Source of the DNA: Pseudobdellovibrionaceae bacterium
Lineage (GTDB): Bacteria > Bdellovibrionota > Bdellovibrionia > Bdellovibrionales > Bdellovibrionaceae
Reading direction: 5' to 3'
Assembly: GCA_947449255.1 (NCBI GenBank)
Contig: CANFQX010000010.1
Location: 1-64,000, forward strand
Length of the DNA stretch: 64,000 nucleotides
Under the pieces are notes generated by a model, which had not been told where the DNA came from, ran no database searches, and saw only the letters and a list, made by a program, of their open reading frames with translations. Both the position numbers and the translations under genes were made by a program. Of the stretch, positions 16,684-25,881 are shown piece by piece (within the stretch, counting starts at the first letter, position 1; each line of letters starts with the position of its first letter).

Positions 16684-17457
16684 ATGTCAGCTCAAGACTT
16701 TCAAGCCACTGACAATCCCCTGCGAGATATCAAGATAGGCCAGATCACCTCACAGTGGGCTCAAAGAAATCACCTTTACTCGAACTACACACCAGAAATA
16801 GACAGCACCAACAATTTAGCAAAGTCTGAGGCTTTTACCGAAACACTTTTAGCCGAACTTCTGGCCGTCTATGTCACGGATCACCAAACAGCTGGACGAG
16901 GTCGCAGCCAAAACTCTTGGCTCAACGATACGCCCGGCAGCGCCTTGCTCAGCTCCTGGTCTTACATGCTCAACACAAAGCCGCAACCTACGGCTTCTTG
17001 CCATATCGGCTTAGCACTCTACCGAGCTTGCTCCGCCACGTGGCCTTTTTTAGATTGGAATTTAAAGGCCCCCAATGACATTTATATTCGGGGAAAAAAG
17101 ATTGCCGGAATTTTACTCGAAAGTGTCATGCAGGGCGATGAGCTTCGTCTGATTATTGGCATCGGAATAAACATCACGGCCGCTCCAAAATCAGTCGACA
17201 ATGCCACCAGCTTGATTGCAGAGCTTCCACCTGGAGTTCCCCTGCTGGGTCAAGATTATTTAGCTTTCTTAGATCGGTTGTTGTTTGAAATCACCGAAGC
17301 CATCACTTATGTGGATTCACAACTGAGTCCAACGGAAAGATTGGCTTTACTAAAAATTCTCAATCAGCATCCCCTGTTAAAAGAAAAATACACGGATCTT
17401 GAACCTAATGGGAGCCTGATCATGGGTGAGAAAAAAATAAGTTGGATGAATTTATAA
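16684..17457 (+). CDS. birA: Biotin--protein ligase, monofunctional
   Basis: A 257-residue ligase that attaches biotin to carboxylase carrier proteins via biotinyl-AMP. TAGRGRSQNSW is the biotin/ATP loop; APNDIYIRGKKIAGILLE corresponds to the KWPND...KxxGIL motif with Ala in place of Trp, and GIGINI follows. No N-terminal helix-turn-helix is present, so it cannot act as a biotin-operon repressor as E. coli BirA does. A GGGAGG site and 4-bp gap to nadC suggest co-transcription. Confidence 0.92.
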   Translation: MSAQDFQATDNPLRDIKIGQITSQWAQRNHLYSNYTPEIDSTNNLAKSEAFTETLLAELLAVYVTDHQTAGRGRSQNSWLNDTPGSALLSSWSYMLNTKPQPTASCHIGLALYRACSATWPFLDWNLKAPNDIYIRGKKIAGILLESVMQGDELRLIIGIGINITAAPKSVDNATSLIAELPPGVPLLGQDYLAFLDRLLFEITEAITYVDSQLSPTERLALLKILNQHPLLKEKYTDLEPNGSLIMGEKKISWMNL

Positions 17458-17488
17458 TCTTAAAAATATTTCAACTCGAGGAACTTTT

Positions 17489-18037
17489 ATGGCACTCACA
17501 TTTACTCCCTTTGCAGAACTTGGCGCAAAATGCCCTGATTTCACTCTTCCCGGCCTGGATGGTAAAAATTATTCTTTAAAGGACTTCACGAATGATAAAC
17601 CTCTGGTGGTTATGTTCATTTGTGCGCATTGTCCCTACGTTCAAGCCATTGAAGATCGCCTGATCACACTAGGCCGTGATTTAAAAAAAGAAGGTGTTCA
17701 TGTCGTTGCCATCTGCTCTAACGATGCCAAAGATCACGCTGAGGATTCTTTTGAGAATTTAAAAAAGCGCGCTCATGAAAAAAATTATTCCTTTGTGTAT
17801 TTGCATGATGAATCTCAGGACATTGCTAAAAAATTTGGCGCGGTCTGCACTCCAGATTATTTTGTCTATGACAAGTCTCTGCACTTGGCTTATCGAGGCC
17901 GACTTGATGACTCTTGGAAGGACGCGCAGAAAGTGACTCAAAGAGAGCTCTATAGCGCCGTTCAAGATCTCCTCCAAGGCAAGCAAATCACCGTTCAGCC
18001 AACGGCCTCTATGGGGTGCTCGATCAAGTGGAAATAA
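17489..18037 (+). CDS. Thioredoxin-fold (AhpC/TSA-like) protein
   Basis: A 182-residue redoxin-type protein without signal peptide. The active site is CAHC (FICAHCPYVQAIEDR) at about residues 49-52, followed by the cis-Pro region (CTPDYFVYD). It belongs to the AhpC/TSA-Redoxin group of cytoplasmic thioredoxin-like proteins; substrates are unknown. A GAGGAA site precedes the ATG. It lies 31 bp after birA and could share its transcript. Confidence 0.88.
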   Translation: MALTFTPFAELGAKCPDFTLPGLDGKNYSLKDFTNDKPLVVMFICAHCPYVQAIEDRLITLGRDLKKEGVHVVAICSNDAKDHAEDSFENLKKRAHEKNYSFVYLHDESQDIAKKFGAVCTPDYFVYDKSLHLAYRGRLDDSWKDAQKVTQRELYSAVQDLLQGKQITVQPTASMGCSIKWK

Positions 18038-18102
18038 AATTCGCAGTCAACCCATCGCTCATTCGATCTTTTATTCAAACTCAACGAACGGAAACCTAGA
18101 AA

Positions 18103-18639
18103 ATGAAATATTTTTTAATCTTTATCATCACTGCTATTATTTCTTTTGGTGTCTACTTATCAACTTACTTGGGTGCCTATAAGAAAGTTGATATTTCACA
18201 AGCCACCGAAGGTCCCTTTAAAATAGTTTACGTAGACCACATGGGGCCCTACCACAAAATCATCAAGAATTTGGAAGTCGTTGAAAAATACTTTAAATTA
18301 AAGGGCCAACCTTGTGGCCGAACTTTTGGTGAATATCTAGACGATCCACAAATTGTTGAAGAAGCTCGCCTGCGTGCTAAAGCTGGCTGCATCGTCGAAA
18401 CCATTCCCACGGACTTGCCTGCCGATTTTAAATCCGGAAATCTTTCAGCCAGAAAATATGTCGTTGCCGTCTTCACGGGTTCACCCGGAATTGGCCCCCT
18501 CAAAGTTTACCCAAAAGTAAATGATTTCATGTTGGCGCAAAAGCTTAAACAAGATGGACCTGTCATTGAGATCTATGAAATTCATGCCATCAAGGAAAAA
18601 AACGCCATGACAACAACCTACCTCTTTCCAGCAAAATAA
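18103..18639 (+). CDS. Membrane-anchored GyrI-like domain protein
   Basis: A 178-residue protein with one N-terminal membrane segment (about residues 3-25) and a GyrI/SOUL-type small-molecule-binding domain (duplicated beta-alpha-beta-beta pattern; KIVYVDHMGPYHKI and KYVVAVFTGSP are characteristic). In known members this fold binds hydrophobic ligands or partners. The domain would face the periplasm. The ligand is unknown. Confidence 0.75.
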   Translation: MKYFLIFIITAIISFGVYLSTYLGAYKKVDISQATEGPFKIVYVDHMGPYHKIIKNLEVVEKYFKLKGQPCGRTFGEYLDDPQIVEEARLRAKAGCIVETIPTDLPADFKSGNLSARKYVVAVFTGSPGIGPLKVYPKVNDFMLAQKLKQDGPVIEIYEIHAIKEKNAMTTTYLFPAK

Positions 18640-18767
18640 ATTTCTTGCAAAGCAGCTTCACCGTTGCTTTGCCTCTTATTTTTATGAAAATTATTCTAAT
18701 ACAACACGAAAAAAGGCGGCATTTTTTGTGTTGTGCCATGTTAAGCGGCAGAAATATCTTTAAAGAG

Positions 18768-18795
18768 TTGTAATCTTTCGCCGACTGACTATTAA
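18768..18795 (+). promoter_or_regulatory. Sigma70-type promoter, near-leaderless
   Basis: TTGTAA (18768-18773), a 16-bp spacer and TATTAA (18790-18795). The ATG used at 18805 is 10 bases after the -10 box with no ribosome-binding site. Confidence 0.45.
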
Positions 18796-18804
18796 ATTGC
18801 ATGC

Positions 18805-20241
18805 ATGAAAACGAATCATCCGGTCATAATACAAGGTGGAATGGGCATTGCAGTTTCTGATTGGAAACTAGCAAAAACAGTATCTCAAGCTGGTCAATTG
18901 GGGGTCGTCTCTGGGACTGCCATCAATTCGGTTTTAGTGCGCAGACTTCAAGATGGCGACAAAGAAGGCCATGTTCGACGTGCCTTAAGGGCTTTTCCAT
19001 CGCAAGAGATTGCAGAACAAATTCTTGCCTCATATTTTATTGAAGGTGGAAAAGAAACGACCAAGGGATACAAACGCCCTCCTCTTTTTTCAGTTCAATC
19101 ACCAAAGCCTTTATTGCAATTAAATGTTGTCGCTTCCTTTGTTGAAGTTTTTTTAGCAAAAGAAGGTCATCACAATCCAGTGGGCCTCAATCTGCTTGAA
19201 AAAGTTCTTTTACCTAATCTCTCCTCACTTTATGGTGGCTTACTTGCCGGCGTTGACTATGTGATCATGGGAGCGGGTATTCCCCGTGAAATTCCAGGCG
19301 CCCTAGACCTTCTCAGCCAAAGCAAACCTGCCAGCCTCAAAGTGCATGTTGAAGGCTCCGCACCTGGAGATGAAACACTCACCACTTTTGATCCAGCCGC
19401 TGTCATGAATGGCGTTTTGCCTCAGAATTTAAAACGCCCCTTCTTTTTTCCGATTGTTTCTTCAAGCATCTTAGCTGCAAATTTAAAAAAGAAAGCCACG
19501 GGCGAGATCAACGGCTTTATCGTTGAAGGTCCTTTGGCCGGCGGCCACAATGCGCCTCCACGTGGACCCATGAAAATTGATGAACATGGCGAACCTATTT
19601 ATGGACCTCGCGATGTTGTTGATTTAAAAGAAATGGCAGAGCTTGGCTTGCCTTTCTGGATGGCCGGTTATTATGCGACTCCAGAAAAACTAGCAGAAGT
19701 GCAAGCTCAAGGTGCCCACGGCATACAAGTTGGAACTTTATTTGCATTCAGCCAAGAGTCAGGCCTAATGCCCGACATCCGCGATAAAGTGGTCAGCCTC
19801 ATTGTAAAAAACGATGTTCCGCCAAAAGGCTTGGTCTTCACTGATCCCTTATCTTCACCGACTGGCTTCCCGTTTAAGGCCGTGCGCTTATCAAATACAA
19901 TTTCTCAACCTGATCTTTATGAAAAGCGTAAGCGCATTTGTGATCTGGGTTACCTTCGCCATGCCTACAAAAAAGAGGACGGAACCATCGGACAGAGATG
20001 TCCCGCTGAACCTGTTGAGGATTACGTAAAAAAAGGCGGCAAGCTCGAAGACACTGTGGGACGAAAATGTCTGTGCAATGCTTTGATGGCTGATATTGGC
20101 ATGCCACAAATCCAAAGTGGTGGCGACATCGAGTTGCCCATGTTAACGGCTGGTGATGATCTGAATTTCTTAGGTCGTATTTTAAATCCGGGCCAACTTT
20201 CATATTCTGCTTTAGATGTGCTTCATTATTTATTGAAGTGA
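18805..20241 (+). CDS. Nitronate monooxygenase-family flavoprotein
   Basis: A 478-residue FMN-dependent TIM-barrel protein of the 2-nitropropane dioxygenase family: IIQGGMGIAVSDW at the N-terminus, VDYVIMGAG in the middle, FIVEGPLAGGHNAPP with the phosphate-binding Gly/His segment, and GAHGIQVGTLFAF. It is longer than typical nitronate monooxygenases, with a C-terminal Cys-bearing extension (RCPAEP...RKCLCNALMADIG). Such long forms are annotated as nitronate monooxygenases, but the real substrate is unknown. It is probably transcribed from its own near-leaderless promoter. Confidence 0.85.
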   Translation: MKTNHPVIIQGGMGIAVSDWKLAKTVSQAGQLGVVSGTAINSVLVRRLQDGDKEGHVRRALRAFPSQEIAEQILASYFIEGGKETTKGYKRPPLFSVQSPKPLLQLNVVASFVEVFLAKEGHHNPVGLNLLEKVLLPNLSSLYGGLLAGVDYVIMGAGIPREIPGALDLLSQSKPASLKVHVEGSAPGDETLTTFDPAAVMNGVLPQNLKRPFFFPIVSSSILAANLKKKATGEINGFIVEGPLAGGHNAPPRGPMKIDEHGEPIYGPRDVVDLKEMAELGLPFWMAGYYATPEKLAEVQAQGAHGIQVGTLFAFSQESGLMPDIRDKVVSLIVKNDVPPKGLVFTDPLSSPTGFPFKAVRLSNTISQPDLYEKRKRICDLGYLRHAYKKEDGTIGQRCPAEPVEDYVKKGGKLEDTVGRKCLCNALMADIGMPQIQSGGDIELPMLTAGDDLNFLGRILNPGQLSYSALDVLHYLLK

Positions 20242-20257
20242 TATCAAAAGCAGCCGA

Positions 20258-20776
20258 ATGAAAAATATGAAGCTTGTCTTGTTATTATTTTTAAGCTTTT
20301 TTTTCTGCGTCTTTTCACAAGCCAAGACGCGGATTGCCTTCTTAGAACTCTACGATAAAAATGGAGTTCTGGTCCAATATGAGCCTGGCGGCCGCTTTTC
20401 ACACACAGCCATTCAATTTGATGAACTGGGCGATCGCTGGTTGAACTCTTACCCTGGTGACGGGGTTTCAATCATCACCCTAGAGCAACTTCAGCACCGG
20501 GGCAAGCTCGCTGCCATTGTGGAGATTCCGGGCCGAGAGCTCACCTTGTCTCAAGCGCAACCCTATTTAGGCCGCCCCTTTGATTACCATTACTCTTGGA
20601 GTGATGAGGCTCTTTACTGCACAGAATTGATTGGAAAACTTTTGAATATTCCAACTCGGCCCATGCATTTCAATCGCCAAGTTTGGCCCAAAAATTATTG
20701 GCAGCTTGAGGGAACTTTGGGGTTGTCCCCAGATCAATTGTGGCTTTGGGCTGGGGAACAGGAGAAATCAAAATGA
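20258..20776 (+). CDS. Exported YiiX/NlpC-P60-like cysteine hydrolase
   Basis: A 172-residue protein with signal peptide (residues 1-22). FSHTAIQFDELGD and, later, LYCTELIGKLL supply the His-first, Cys-second order of the permuted NlpC/P60 (YiiX/YebB) hydrolases. These act on peptides or lipids in the envelope. The target here is unknown. It overlaps the next gene by four bases (ATGA), indicating a two-gene operon. Confidence 0.75.
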   Translation: MKNMKLVLLLFLSFFFCVFSQAKTRIAFLELYDKNGVLVQYEPGGRFSHTAIQFDELGDRWLNSYPGDGVSIITLEQLQHRGKLAAIVEIPGRELTLSQAQPYLGRPFDYHYSWSDEALYCTELIGKLLNIPTRPMHFNRQVWPKNYWQLEGTLGLSPDQLWLWAGEQEKSK

Positions 20777-21162
20777 AAAAATTCGGTGTACTCTTTTTTG
20801 GTCTGATTTTAAGTCTGGCTTTTAGCCAAAATGTTTTCGCTGAACAAAGTCTGCTTTGTGTCGGTGGATTCAGAGATGGAAAGACCACAACAACAGTGGA
20901 ACTCTCCCCGGGTGAATTTGGCAGTCAAATCTATTCCGGTGTTTTGCCTACAATGAAAGGTGCCATCCAGTTTCTAGTTCAAAAAAGAAAAACTGATTTT
21001 GTTTTTAGTGCCTCAATAAAAGATTCTAGTGTTGGGATTTTTATTCAAACAGTTCCAAGCGTCCCCGCTGTTCAATCAAAAAATATTGGCAGAGATCAAG
21101 AAGTCTTCATTGATTGCAGACCTTACAGTATGGCGGATTATTGCCGAATTCACACTTGCTAG
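20773..21162 (+). CDS. Small secreted protein (129 aa)
   Basis: No family recognised. Residues 1-22 form a signal peptide (cleavage after VFA). The mature part has several Cys (LLCVGGF, IDCRPY, YCRIHTC) that could form disulfides, and predicted beta strands. The ATG at 20773 was chosen because it has a GGAGA site and overlaps the upstream stop as ATGA. It is probably co-translated with the cysteine hydrolase and acts in the same compartment. Confidence 0.7.
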   Translation: MKKFGVLFFGLILSLAFSQNVFAEQSLLCVGGFRDGKTTTTVELSPGEFGSQIYSGVLPTMKGAIQFLVQKRKTDFVFSASIKDSSVGIFIQTVPSVPAVQSKNIGRDQEVFIDCRPYSMADYCRIHTC

Positions 21163-21178
21163 CTGATGCTGAAAAACT

Positions 21179-22396
21179 CTAATTAAAAACAGGCCCACAA
21201 TAACTGCGCCCACGCAAATAAATTTTTTCAGTAATCATTCGCGAAGTATCCACAAAGCGAGCCGCAACAATCTGCAGCGAGCCCTTCACATCGCCAAATT
21301 CTAAGCGCACAAAGCCCTTCAGAATGGGGGAAACTGTAATACGAATAAGCTGCCGACGCTCTGATTTATTCGTCACCGTTAGCAGGTCTGCAAAAGGTGG
21401 CGGCGGCAGTCCAAGGCTGCTGCTAAATCCAGCTGAATAATATTCAGAGGTTGCCGTTGAATAACCAGGAAATGCAGGTGGATAAAATGAAGTTCCTTTT
21501 AGAGTTTCAATCCCCGTCCTGCGAGAAATTGTTGGCCCCACTTTGCTGACAACTCCTATAACACTGATAGCAGCCCTCGATTTGCTATAGACCTCAGAGT
21601 TGTGAAAGATTTCGAAAATAAATGCTCTGGAGGTTTTATTATAGGCCAAACTAAAACCAAGCTCTTCAGCACCGCCAAAACCTTTATCTAAGACACCACT
21701 CTGTCCCACGACACCAATTGAAGCGCTCACACCAAACTCATTGGATTCGATCACTAAAGGGGCTTGTGACCAAAGTTTGTAATCAATCCCTTGCAGGGTT
21801 GCCTGTATGGATTCTACACCACGCTCAGCCAGATCTCTGGACTGATATTGATAATAGGACTGCACCAATTTCATACCTGTTGCCAACTCAAAGGCTTTTC
21901 CGAAGGCGTTGCCCGCTTTGGCTTTCACGTATTTCAATCCTTCACCAACGAATTGACCTGCACCAAAAGTTATTTTGTTAGAGCCTAAAACTCTAGCTGC
22001 CGCACTTAAAAAAAGCCTTCGTGTTTCCAGAAATTTGATCTTGTTTTCAGGAGATAGACTTTCAAAAGAAAGAAGCGGATCAGTTTCTTCAATAGAGCCG
22101 CCCGCCGCAAGAATTCTTTCTTTCATTTTTTCAGAAAATTGAAGTCCCAGTGCGGCCTTCATTTTCTCTTTATCTGGGGTGGCATCAAAACTAAAAGTTG
22201 TTCCATCTTTGAGTTGAATAATAAGAGGCATTGCCGGATTGTCTTGTTTGCTTTCGCCATTTTCTAAAATGCCCTCAACAACCTCGGTTTCAACAGCATT
22301 TAGTGGGGTTTGAGTATGAGCATGAGGATCCTGTGCGCGGACTTGACTGCCCACGAGCAAAAAACACAATAATATGGACCAGTACCTTTTACCCAT
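21179..22396 (-). CDS. Secreted protein of unknown function (405 aa)
   Basis: No family recognised. A signal peptide (about residues 1-21, ending VRAQ) is followed by an acidic region and then a beta-rich, Gly/Ser-rich C-terminal part ending CGPVFN. A Gly-rich segment GAGQFVGEGLKYVKAKAGNAFGK lies near residues 148-170 and may be an amphipathic helix. The ATG at 22396 was preferred over one 15 bases upstream because of an AAGGA site at good distance. It is monocistronic. Confidence 0.65.
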   Translation of the reverse strand: MGKRYWSILLCFLLVGSQVRAQDPHAHTQTPLNAVETEVVEGILENGESKQDNPAMPLIIQLKDGTTFSFDATPDKEKMKAALGLQFSEKMKERILAAGGSIEETDPLLSFESLSPENKIKFLETRRLFLSAAARVLGSNKITFGAGQFVGEGLKYVKAKAGNAFGKAFELATGMKLVQSYYQYQSRDLAERGVESIQATLQGIDYKLWSQAPLVIESNEFGVSASIGVVGQSGVLDKGFGGAEELGFSLAYNKTSRAFIFEIFHNSEVYSKSRAAISVIGVVSKVGPTISRRTGIETLKGTSFYPPAFPGYSTATSEYYSAGFSSSLGLPPPPFADLLTVTNKSERRQLIRITVSPILKGFVRLEFGDVKGSLQIVAARFVDTSRMITEKIYLRGRSYCGPVFN

Positions 22397-22914
22397 AAAT
22401 CCTTCGTTCAAACAACAAGCCCACTTGAGTGTGGTTGAATATTGATCACAAACAGATGCTGCCAGAAAGGTGCCAGCTCAAAACACCCCTACAACCGCCC
22501 CTGGGCTAAAATAGAGAAAAAAAATGACTATTCAGCCAAAAAAGGGCACTCGAAAATGTTATCTCTAGGAATTATTCTCTCGTAAGATTGATAATTTAAA
22601 TTTTATTTACTTAGTAACAAATACTGTCACCGAGCTTTATTTTGTCATGCTCAAACCTCTCAAAAAAAAATTCCAAAAGAATGAAGCCAAGCCCTCCTTG
22701 GCCATTACTCTCAATAAAGCTCAAGATATCTAGACACTTAAGTTTTTTCAGCAGTGAACTTAGACAAAACAACTTCCCTATCAAAATAATTTTTAAATTG
22801 GCACCAACTTCGCATCCTCTTGGATGAAGGCATCCCTTTTGGAAATTGCCCCTTGAAAATTAAAAGTTAAGCTTCCCCAGAGCTTTCTAAATTTTTTTAA
22901 ACAAAGGAATTGAT
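22397..22914. other. Intergenic region between divergent secreted-protein genes
   Basis: Presumably holds both promoters. A small open frame at 22642-22827 has no good ribosome-binding site and an unlikely composition. No RNA family is recognised. Confidence 0.4.
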
Positions 22915-24087
22915 ATGTACGGAAAATCATTCAATGAAAAAAAGATAGCAAGCTCCAAAATATTTTCAATTTACCTAACTGCGGGTTTGCTAGCACTGTC
23001 AGCTTGTCAAAAAGATTCATCCACAGTGGAACGAAAAAAGGGATTAAAATCTGGGGCAGGCGTTGAAGGAGAAGCTCAACCTAAAGCACTTCAAAACCAA
23101 AGTAGTGAAATACTCTATTCAATGGATATTTTCGGGGACAGCAGCAATCCGCACCTCTCAAAAAGTGAATACACTTTTGATTCTAATATTAGAAAAACCC
23201 AGAATTTTTCCTTCAATCCAACGTTGAATCAATGGACACCTGCGGCTTTGAGGAAAAGCAAAACTTATGAGTTAACAAAAAAAGGATTTGCAGAAATTTC
23301 TTATGAAATGCTTTCTTATAAAAACGATTCTGAAGGAAATAAAATCTTTCTAAGCTCTGACAATGAGGAAATATTCAAAGCTTCTAAAGCAAAGGAAATT
23401 GATCTAGGAGGTAAAAACCTCTTAGAGGTGATGGAAATCACGAATATGAATAGCAATATTAGAAATAAATTGAATTTAGAGGATCTTGATTTGAAGGAGC
23501 ATGGCAAAGTTTATACGGAAAAATTAGTCTACCTTAAAGATTCTTATTCAGTAAATACCGAAGACATAACGAGCGGACAAGACCTCTGCCTCAAGGATCA
23601 AAAAAATCAGAATTGTTTAACTGAAATTAAACAGTTAAAAAATATTTTTGATGGCAACGCAACTAACGCGACTGCCTTTTTAAACCCGGAAGATTTATCC
23701 ATTTCATATTGCAACTTAGAGGCCTCACCCGATTGCAAAGAGTTGTTACCGATCAAGGGAAAACTAGAAAAATCAGTTCTTAGCGAAACTGAAATTTACA
23801 CAATCCAAACACCTGCGGAGTACACGAAGAAAGATTCACAATTAAAAACGATTTTTACCGTTATCAAAGGAAAACTCTATCCTGGCTCCTTGATCAAAGC
23901 CGGCACCGAGGGTTCAAAGGCCTATATGAATGAAGTCGCACTCAAAGAGATCACTCAAATGCTTTCTAAGGTTTTATTTAATACTTCGAGTGCACCACGT
24001 CTTGATTTGCAAGATACAACTCAAGCTAAAGCTCCGATCCAGATCCTGAATCAGTCTCCAGATCCAAGCCCAACAAGAGGGAACTGA
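22915..24087 (+). CDS. Predicted lipoprotein (390 aa)
   Basis: No family recognised. An N-terminal hydrophobic segment ends in the lipobox LSAC (Cys at about residue 31), preceded by an unusually long charged n-region. The mature protein is Lys/Ser/Asn-rich, with three Cys pairs (LCLKDQKNQNC, YCNLEASPDC) suggesting disulfides. It is probably an outer-membrane or periplasmic lipoprotein. A AAAGGA site supports the ATG, and a terminator follows. Confidence 0.7.
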   Translation: MYGKSFNEKKIASSKIFSIYLTAGLLALSACQKDSSTVERKKGLKSGAGVEGEAQPKALQNQSSEILYSMDIFGDSSNPHLSKSEYTFDSNIRKTQNFSFNPTLNQWTPAALRKSKTYELTKKGFAEISYEMLSYKNDSEGNKIFLSSDNEEIFKASKAKEIDLGGKNLLEVMEITNMNSNIRNKLNLEDLDLKEHGKVYTEKLVYLKDSYSVNTEDITSGQDLCLKDQKNQNCLTEIKQLKNIFDGNATNATAFLNPEDLSISYCNLEASPDCKELLPIKGKLEKSVLSETEIYTIQTPAEYTKKDSQLKTIFTVIKGKLYPGSLIKAGTEGSKAYMNEVALKEITQMLSKVLFNTSSAPRLDLQDTTQAKAPIQILNQSPDPSPTRGN

Positions 24088-24110
24088 TTGATTACTTTCA
24101 TTTAAGGCAC

Positions 24111-24141
24111 AAAAAAGGATTCCAAAGCGGGGTCCTTTTTT
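24111..24141 (+). terminator. Terminator after lipoprotein gene
   Basis: AAAAAAGGA pairs with TCCTTTTTT, followed by further T residues. It lies 23 bp after the lipoprotein stop codon. Confidence 0.75.
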
Positions 24142-24147
24142 TTTGCC

Positions 24148-24182
24148 AAAAAAAAAAGTCGTCTTCTCAGACGGCCTTTTTT
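24148..24182 (-). terminator. Terminator after minus-strand acidic protein gene
   Basis: On the minus strand GCCGTCT pairs with AGACGAC around a 4-nt loop and is followed by a long T run. It sits about 50 bp after the stop at 24234. Confidence 0.75.
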
Positions 24183-24233
24183 AAATTTAAATTTTACTTA
24201 TCATTGAGCAACTTTAGAGAGTTGCAAAACTGA

Positions 24234-24779
24234 CTATCTGCGGCCAGATTTGATTTTCACTTGAAGCTTAGAGATCAAATGAACAGCCATCTTCTCTTGA
24301 ACTCTGCACATTTTAAGTTCATCGCGGCGGTAAGATCTTTGAGAAGGCGTTAATGTCCCCGTCTCAAGTTCCATTTCATAGTCCAATTTAGAAGACCGGA
24401 TGCCTTCCAGCTCTTTAGTTTGCTGCTTGAACAATTTAGTTACGCCTGACAAAGGAGCTACTTCGATCCACTCTTCTTTACCACGGTACCAGCTGACCAT
24501 TCTCAAGAAACGAGCCTTGTTTTTAGCCAAGGTAAATTTTGGGTAACCCAAATCTGGCAACTCAAGGATGTTTTCAATCTCATCAAGATTTGTGTCATCT
24601 TCTTCGCCTTCCATCAAAAGGCTTCCAGCCATTTGTGCTAAAGCGGCTTCATTTTCAAGATCATCATCAATATCTGATTCAAAAGCTGATGTCTTTTTCG
24701 TTGCCTTCTCACCCTCTAGGTCAGAGTCGTATTCGTTGTCAATTTCTTCACCGTGAGAGTTTGTGCCTGGATTATTCAA
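24234..24779 (-). CDS. Acidic cytoplasmic protein, unknown function
   Basis: A 181-residue soluble protein. Residues 1-75 are strongly acidic and probably disordered. Residues 90-180 are helical and basic, with a Trp/Tyr motif (RMVSWYRGKEEWIEV) and a coiled-coil-like C-terminus. The start is TTG at 24779 with a GGAGG site 6 bases upstream and a TATAAT box further upstream. No family is recognised. The composition suggests binding to nucleic acid or a protein partner, but this is only inference. Confidence 0.65.
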   Translation of the reverse strand: MNNPGTNSHGEEIDNEYDSDLEGEKATKKTSAFESDIDDDLENEAALAQMAGSLLMEGEEDDTNLDEIENILELPDLGYPKFTLAKNKARFLRMVSWYRGKEEWIEVAPLSGVTKLFKQQTKELEGIRSSKLDYEMELETGTLTPSQRSYRRDELKMCRVQEKMAVHLISKLQVKIKSGRR

Positions 24780-25080
24780 AAAGAGCCTCCATAAATTATA
24801 TATACTTGCATATACTTGTGATGATTTTCTGATTTTCAGAAAATCATGAATTACCTAAAAACAACCTCGACCTGCAAAGTTCATAAAACAAAGCTGACAT
24901 TTCTTATAAATGTCCGTTTTTTTTGCTGGATGGAGAGATCAAGGTTATATCTTATCTTTTCAAATGACACAATATGTTAATTGCATGAAATAAGATGAAA
25001 ATACCAAATACAGTCATCTTAAATAGACACAATAGCGTTTAATTAAACAAAACTCCCGTGTCAAAAATAAGCGCAGTTCT
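24780..25080. other. Intergenic region with promoter of the acidic protein
   Basis: On the minus strand a TATAAT box lies just upstream of the TTG-started gene. The rest is AT-rich with no gene or recognised RNA. Confidence 0.4.
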
Positions 25081-25605
25081 CTATTCATTGGCATTTACAT
25101 CTACTTGAAAGGCGCCAGGATTTTCCCAATAAGACCAGACAGAGGCCCACACAGAAATGCTCACAACAGGCCGCCCTTCTAAGTAGATCTGTTTGACTTG
25201 ATTTGGCTTTAAGAGCCCCAACAAATTGAGTGTTGGATCACTCTTAGAATAAAATTCACTATATTTTTCACTAATTATTTCACTGCTGTCCGCATATTGA
25301 ATCCGAACCTCATTGATCAAGATTTTATTTCGAAGTCCCGTAAAGCTGACCAACGTGACCCTATTGAGGTCATAACGTGGATAAAACACAAATCGGCTCT
25401 CTTGGTAGCGGTTCAATTCGCCAAGTCCCAAGGAGTACATCACTGGATCCTGTCCTGGCGGCTCTGGGGGAGGCTTCGGCAAAGGTTGAGGATTTGGGTC
25501 GGGCAAAGGCCTCGGCAGTCCATATGCCTGTGTGTTTGTCATGATTGAACCTAGGAACAGGCCAACAAAAAAAATAATGAATGCTTTCTGAAACTTTGCT
25601 TTCAT
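25081..25605 (-). CDS. Secreted Pro-rich/beta-sandwich-like protein
   Basis: A 174-residue exported protein: signal peptide of about 27 residues (cleavage near TQA), then a Pro-rich stretch (PRPLPDPNPQPLPKPPPEPP), then a beta-strand-rich C-terminal domain (about 65-174) that looks like a small beta-sandwich. No family named. The Pro-rich stalk could span periplasm or peptidoglycan (inference). Confidence 0.6.
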   Translation of the reverse strand: MKAKFQKAFIIFFVGLFLGSIMTNTQAYGLPRPLPDPNPQPLPKPPPEPPGQDPVMYSLGLGELNRYQESRFVFYPRYDLNRVTLVSFTGLRNKILINEVRIQYADSSEIISEKYSEFYSKSDPTLNLLGLLKPNQVKQIYLEGRPVVSISVWASVWSYWENPGAFQVDVNANE

Positions 25606-25881
25606 ACCAGCATCCTGCTTCCAATCCTGCTTCTTTAAAACCTAAAAAATAAAGACTTGTTTTAAATCACCTTTAAAAATTGAAATAAATTTCACATTCT
25701 GCATGGATTGTCCTACGACAATCCGACGGATCTGAATTTGGAGAGATTGTTTTTTAAAGGTGAAGCCACATTTAAATTGCGAATACATACAGGCGAATTC
25801 AAATTTGAACTTAGAGCCTTGTCCATACCAAAAAAATCCGCCCATGATTTAACTTTGGCTGATGCCCTTGATTGGAGTCCT

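Noticed and set aside
22642-22827. Small plus-strand open frame before the lipoprotein gene
   Set aside because: No ribosome-binding site and no recognisable protein features.
25708-25881. 58-residue N-terminal extension of the ABC ATPase
   Set aside because: It begins with TTG without a ribosome-binding site and is unrelated to ABC ATPases. It could still be the remnant of another coding sequence.
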